DNA of 18,928 bases from JANXVV01 sp038230975 (GTDB taxonomy: Bacteria > Planctomycetota > Phycisphaerae > Tepidisphaerales > Tepidisphaeraceae), in assembly GCA_038230975.1 (NCBI GenBank), contig JBBRMF010000080.1, positions 1 through 18,928 on the forward strand, in the 5' to 3' direction. Numbering within the stretch: position 1 is the first letter of the stretch; every line of letters begins with the position of its first letter. Under the pieces are notes generated by a model. The model was not told the origin of the DNA, did no database searches, and worked only from the letters and a program-made list of their open reading frames with translations. A program made the translations under genes and the position numbers. Shown one piece after another: positions 17,468 to 18,928 of this stretch.

Positions 17468-17545
17468 ATTTAGCCGGTCTCGCTTGCAAGCCATGCCTTG
17501 CGAATCACGCGCTCAAACACGGCTCGCAAGCGAGACCGGCCAAAT
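17468..17545. repeat. 78-bp inverted repeat
   Basis: Arms 17468-17492 and 17521-17545 match at 23 of 25 positions when one is reverse-complemented (core GCCGGTCTCGCTTGC). They are separated by a 28-nt spacer. Both mismatches allow G-U pairing on one strand, so an RNA hairpin would be nearly continuous. There is no T-run after it. It is unrelated in sequence to the REPIN-like element 76 bp upstream, apart from a shared CCGGTCTCG word, and is probably another palindromic intergenic element. It lies 57 bp before the metallophosphoesterase start. Confidence 0.7.
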
Positions 17546-17601
17546 AAGGCGCATGCGTCCTTGTTGACGGAATGCCCTGCATGGAATAGATCATTCGACC
17601 T

Positions 17602-18465
17602 ATGTCGAAGACTTCAGATGAAGTGGTGGAAACGTTCGGTGCCGCAACCGAGGAAAACCAGATTGATCCTTTGCGCAATCAGCAGGTGGTGACGCTGCCG
17701 GCCGAAGGAGAGGTCTGGATTGTCGGTGACATGCATGACCATCGCCGTAACTTCGACAAACTTCTGCGGGCCGCCGACCTACCCAACAATCCGCAGCGTC
17801 ACCTGATTCTTCAGGAATTGATTCATGGCGAGCATTTCGACGAATCCGGTGCAGAAGAGAGTTGGCAAATCCTCCTGCGCGCCGCGGAACTGAAAGGAGA
17901 TCACAGCAACCAGGTGCATTTCCTTCTTGCCAACCATGATCTTGCACAGATTCAGGGCAAGGGAATCATGAAGGGCAGCATCAGTGTCTGCGAGGCTTTT
18001 AATAAAGGCGTCAAGAAAGCATTTGGCAGTTCCGGCGGAATGGTGCAGGTTGCGATCACCGAATTCCTGCTATCGCTTCCTTTGGCGGTTCGACTGCCTA
18101 ACGGCATTTTCTGCTGCCATAGCCTTCCGCAGGACGATCAGGTGCCGACATTCGATTTTGGCGTTTTTGACCGTCCGCTCACCGGGCCGGACTTCGCTCG
18201 AAGGACCGGGCCGGTTTACCAATTGATCTGGGGCCGTAATGTCACGCCTGAAGGTGTGGCCCAGTTTGCGGCCCAAGTCGGTGCTTCGATCATCGTGACA
18301 GGACATCAACCCCAGGAAATGGGCTTTGGTGTCAACGGCGACCAACACCTCATCATCGCCTCCGATCACAACCATGGCGTTGTTCTGCAATTGGACCTGA
18401 CCGAAACCTATGACATGCCCGCTCTGGTACGCCGCCTTAAGAAATTTGTGGCAATGGATGTCTGA
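17602..18465 (+). CDS. PPP-like metallophosphoesterase with altered motif II
   Basis: 287-residue soluble protein of the calcineurin-like metallophosphoesterase superfamily, likely a phosphatase; substrate unknown. Motifs in order are GDMHDH (42-47, Asp43 and His45), LLANHD (108-113, in place of GNHE), CCHSLP (His173), TGHQP (His235), and a C-terminal SDHNHGVV (254-261) as in PPP-type phosphatases. The second motif, normally GDxxDRG with the metal-bridging Asp, reads LQELIHGE (70-77). Glu72 sits where the Asp belongs and His-Gly-Glu where Asp-Arg-Gly belongs. All other metal ligands are kept. There is no signal peptide and no strong Shine-Dalgarno before the ATG. It is a single-gene unit flanked by palindromic repeats. 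It could be an active variant or a changed-specificity member; I cannot tell which. Confidence 0.82.
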   Translation: MSKTSDEVVETFGAATEENQIDPLRNQQVVTLPAEGEVWIVGDMHDHRRNFDKLLRAADLPNNPQRHLILQELIHGEHFDESGAEESWQILLRAAELKGDHSNQVHFLLANHDLAQIQGKGIMKGSISVCEAFNKGVKKAFGSSGGMVQVAITEFLLSLPLAVRLPNGIFCCHSLPQDDQVPTFDFGVFDRPLTGPDFARRTGPVYQLIWGRNVTPEGVAQFAAQVGASIIVTGHQPQEMGFGVNGDQHLIIASDHNHGVVLQLDLTETYDMPALVRRLKKFVAMDV

Positions 18466-18544
18466 TCCGACACGGATTTGGCCGGTATCCATATCGTCGG
18501 ATTCCCATCAGCCAGACCGGCACTCGCCTCTGTTTATGACATCG

Positions 18545-18576
18545 GGTGCCACAGGTCGCTACTCCGAGACCTGTGC
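18545..18576. repeat. Solo REP-type hairpin (same family as 17306-17392)
   Basis: This repeats the left arm of the REPIN-like element: GGTGCCACAGGTCGC is identical and the second half is nearly so, with the loop shortened by 2 nt. The 8-bp stem CACAGGTC/GACCTGTG (18550-18557 with 18568-18575) is perfect around a 10-nt loop. It lies 79 bp after the metallophosphoesterase stop. Confidence 0.75.
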
Positions 18577-18775
18577 TCGTCCGGCAACCGAAGTTCGTAG
18601 GGTCCACTTCAGGATCGCGGGGTCATCCACGACATTTGACAATAGCTCCAACGCCACTCAACGCGTCAAAGAAGTCGGGGTAAATGATCCGCGTAGGCGA
18701 CGCATTTCATCGGGACGTTTCCGTCCGCTGAAGCGGATCCTGCGAACTTACGCGGTCAATGGAACAAAATGGAAG
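18577..18775. other. Intergenic stretch; 3' exon side of the group II intron
   Basis: I see no gene here. The only structure found is a perfect 6-bp hairpin, TCCGCT/AGCGGA at 18724-18737. Read on the - strand, bases from 18775 downward would be the 3' exon that received the intron; I do not recognise the interrupted sequence. Confidence 0.4.
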
Positions 18776-18848
18776 GTGAGTGGCGTGGGGGAGTTTCACC
18801 CCCACGCTCTCTCAGAACCGGACGGGAGCCTCTCGACTCATCCGGCTC
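18776..18848 (-). ncRNA. Group II intron ribozyme domains V and VI
   Basis: Domain V (18815-18848) is exactly 34 nt and folds canonically. It has a 9-bp lower helix (GAGCCGGAU with GUCCGGUUC), a 2-nt CC bulge, and a 5-bp upper helix (GAGUC with GGCUC) capped by a GAGA (GNRA) tetraloop. The AGC catalytic triad is at its positions 2-4. Domain VI follows as a 9-bp GCGTGGGGG/CCCCCACGC helix with a 7-nt loop. The A at 18781 in CCACTC is a plausible branch point. The 3' splice site is estimated from the usual AY ending and may be off by a base or two. Confidence 0.82.
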
Positions 18849-18864
18849 CCGTCATTCCGTTGCC

Positions 18865-18927
18865 TCATGGCACGTGTCCCATTTGCCAATGCGCGAACAG
18901 CCCGCTGTGTTCCCGCGCCAGGTGGCG
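18865..18927 (-). CDS. ltrA: Group II intron reverse transcriptase/maturase, C-terminal 20 residues (partial)
   Basis: The frame entering from the right edge reads RHLAREHSGLFAHWQMGHVP then TGA. A terminal LFxHW motif shortly before the stop is common at the end of LtrA-type maturases. The tail alone would be weak evidence, but its position 16 nt upstream of a canonical domain V makes the call reasonable. The catalytic RT domain is not in the window. Confidence 0.62.
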   Translation of the reverse strand, partial: RHLAREHSGLFAHWQMGHVP

Positions 18928-18928
18928 C

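Larger units (their letters stand above)
18776..18928 (-). mobile_element. Group II intron, 3' end (rest beyond window)
   Basis: On the - strand, in order, come the end of a probable reverse transcriptase/maturase ORF (stop 18865-18867), a 16-nt remainder of domain IV, domain V (18815-18848), a domain VI hairpin, and a 3' end in ACTCAC at about 18776. The order and spacing match a bacterial ORF-containing group II retrointron. The 5' part, domains I-III and most of the ORF are outside the window, so completeness is unknown. Confidence 0.8.

Noticed and set aside
17306..17545. Rho-independent terminators after the large gene
   Set aside because: The hairpins are strong but none is followed by a T-run on either strand.
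17306..18576. CRISPR array
   Set aside because: The repeats are palindromic, inverted and irregularly spaced, with only three units. There are no regular spacers and no cas genes.

Overview
The window suggests a Gram-negative-type environmental bacterium, most likely a Planctomycetota member or relative. This is an inference from gene style: a very large secreted PQQ-propeller/TPR protein, a pectate-lyase-fold exported protein, an ISKra4-like transposase remnant, mostly weak Shine-Dalgarno signals and moderately high GC. No rRNA or marker gene confirms it. All intact genes lie on the + strand; only mobile-element remnants lie on the - strand.

Region 1 (1-8242) is a tightly packed peptide/nickel-type (Opp/Dpp) ABC importer operon. 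Its order is OppB-like permease (5' end cut by the window), OppC-like permease, a membrane-anchored substrate-binding protein, a second OppB-like permease, a second OppC-like permease with extra membrane segments, then the OppD-like and OppF-like ATPases. Start/stop overlaps (GTGA at 672-675 and 7106-7109; 8 bp at 4673-4680) and gaps of 21-40 bp point to one transcript. Two permease pairs appear to share one visible binding protein and one ATPase pair.

Region 2 (8243-9085) has no intact gene. It holds an inverted repeat just after the operon and a frameshifted, truncated transposase remnant on the - strand. Region 3 (9086-11008) is an exported protein with two pectate_lyase_3-type segments. 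After a 324-bp intergenic stretch come an S-methyl-5'-thioadenosine phosphorylase gene (mtnP) and, 21 bp later with a good Shine-Dalgarno, a 1664-residue exported protein made of a helical/TPR part, a PQQ-like propeller, a second helical part and a second propeller.

Region 4 (17282-18928) is rich in repeats around one gene for a PPP-like metallophosphoesterase with an altered second metal motif. An 87-bp REPIN-like double hairpin (17306-17392), a 78-bp inverted repeat (17468-17545) and a solo copy of the first hairpin (18545-18576) flank this gene. At the right edge, on the - strand, is the 3' end of a group II intron: the last 20 codons of a probable LtrA-type reverse transcriptase/maturase, a textbook 34-nt domain V and a domain VI hairpin. 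The rest of that intron lies beyond the window.

I did not find a convincing wholly new system. The most notable items are the REPIN-like repeat with compensatory stem changes, the group II intron end, the metallophosphoesterase with a substituted metal ligand, and the doubled permease operon with a stalk-anchored binding protein.
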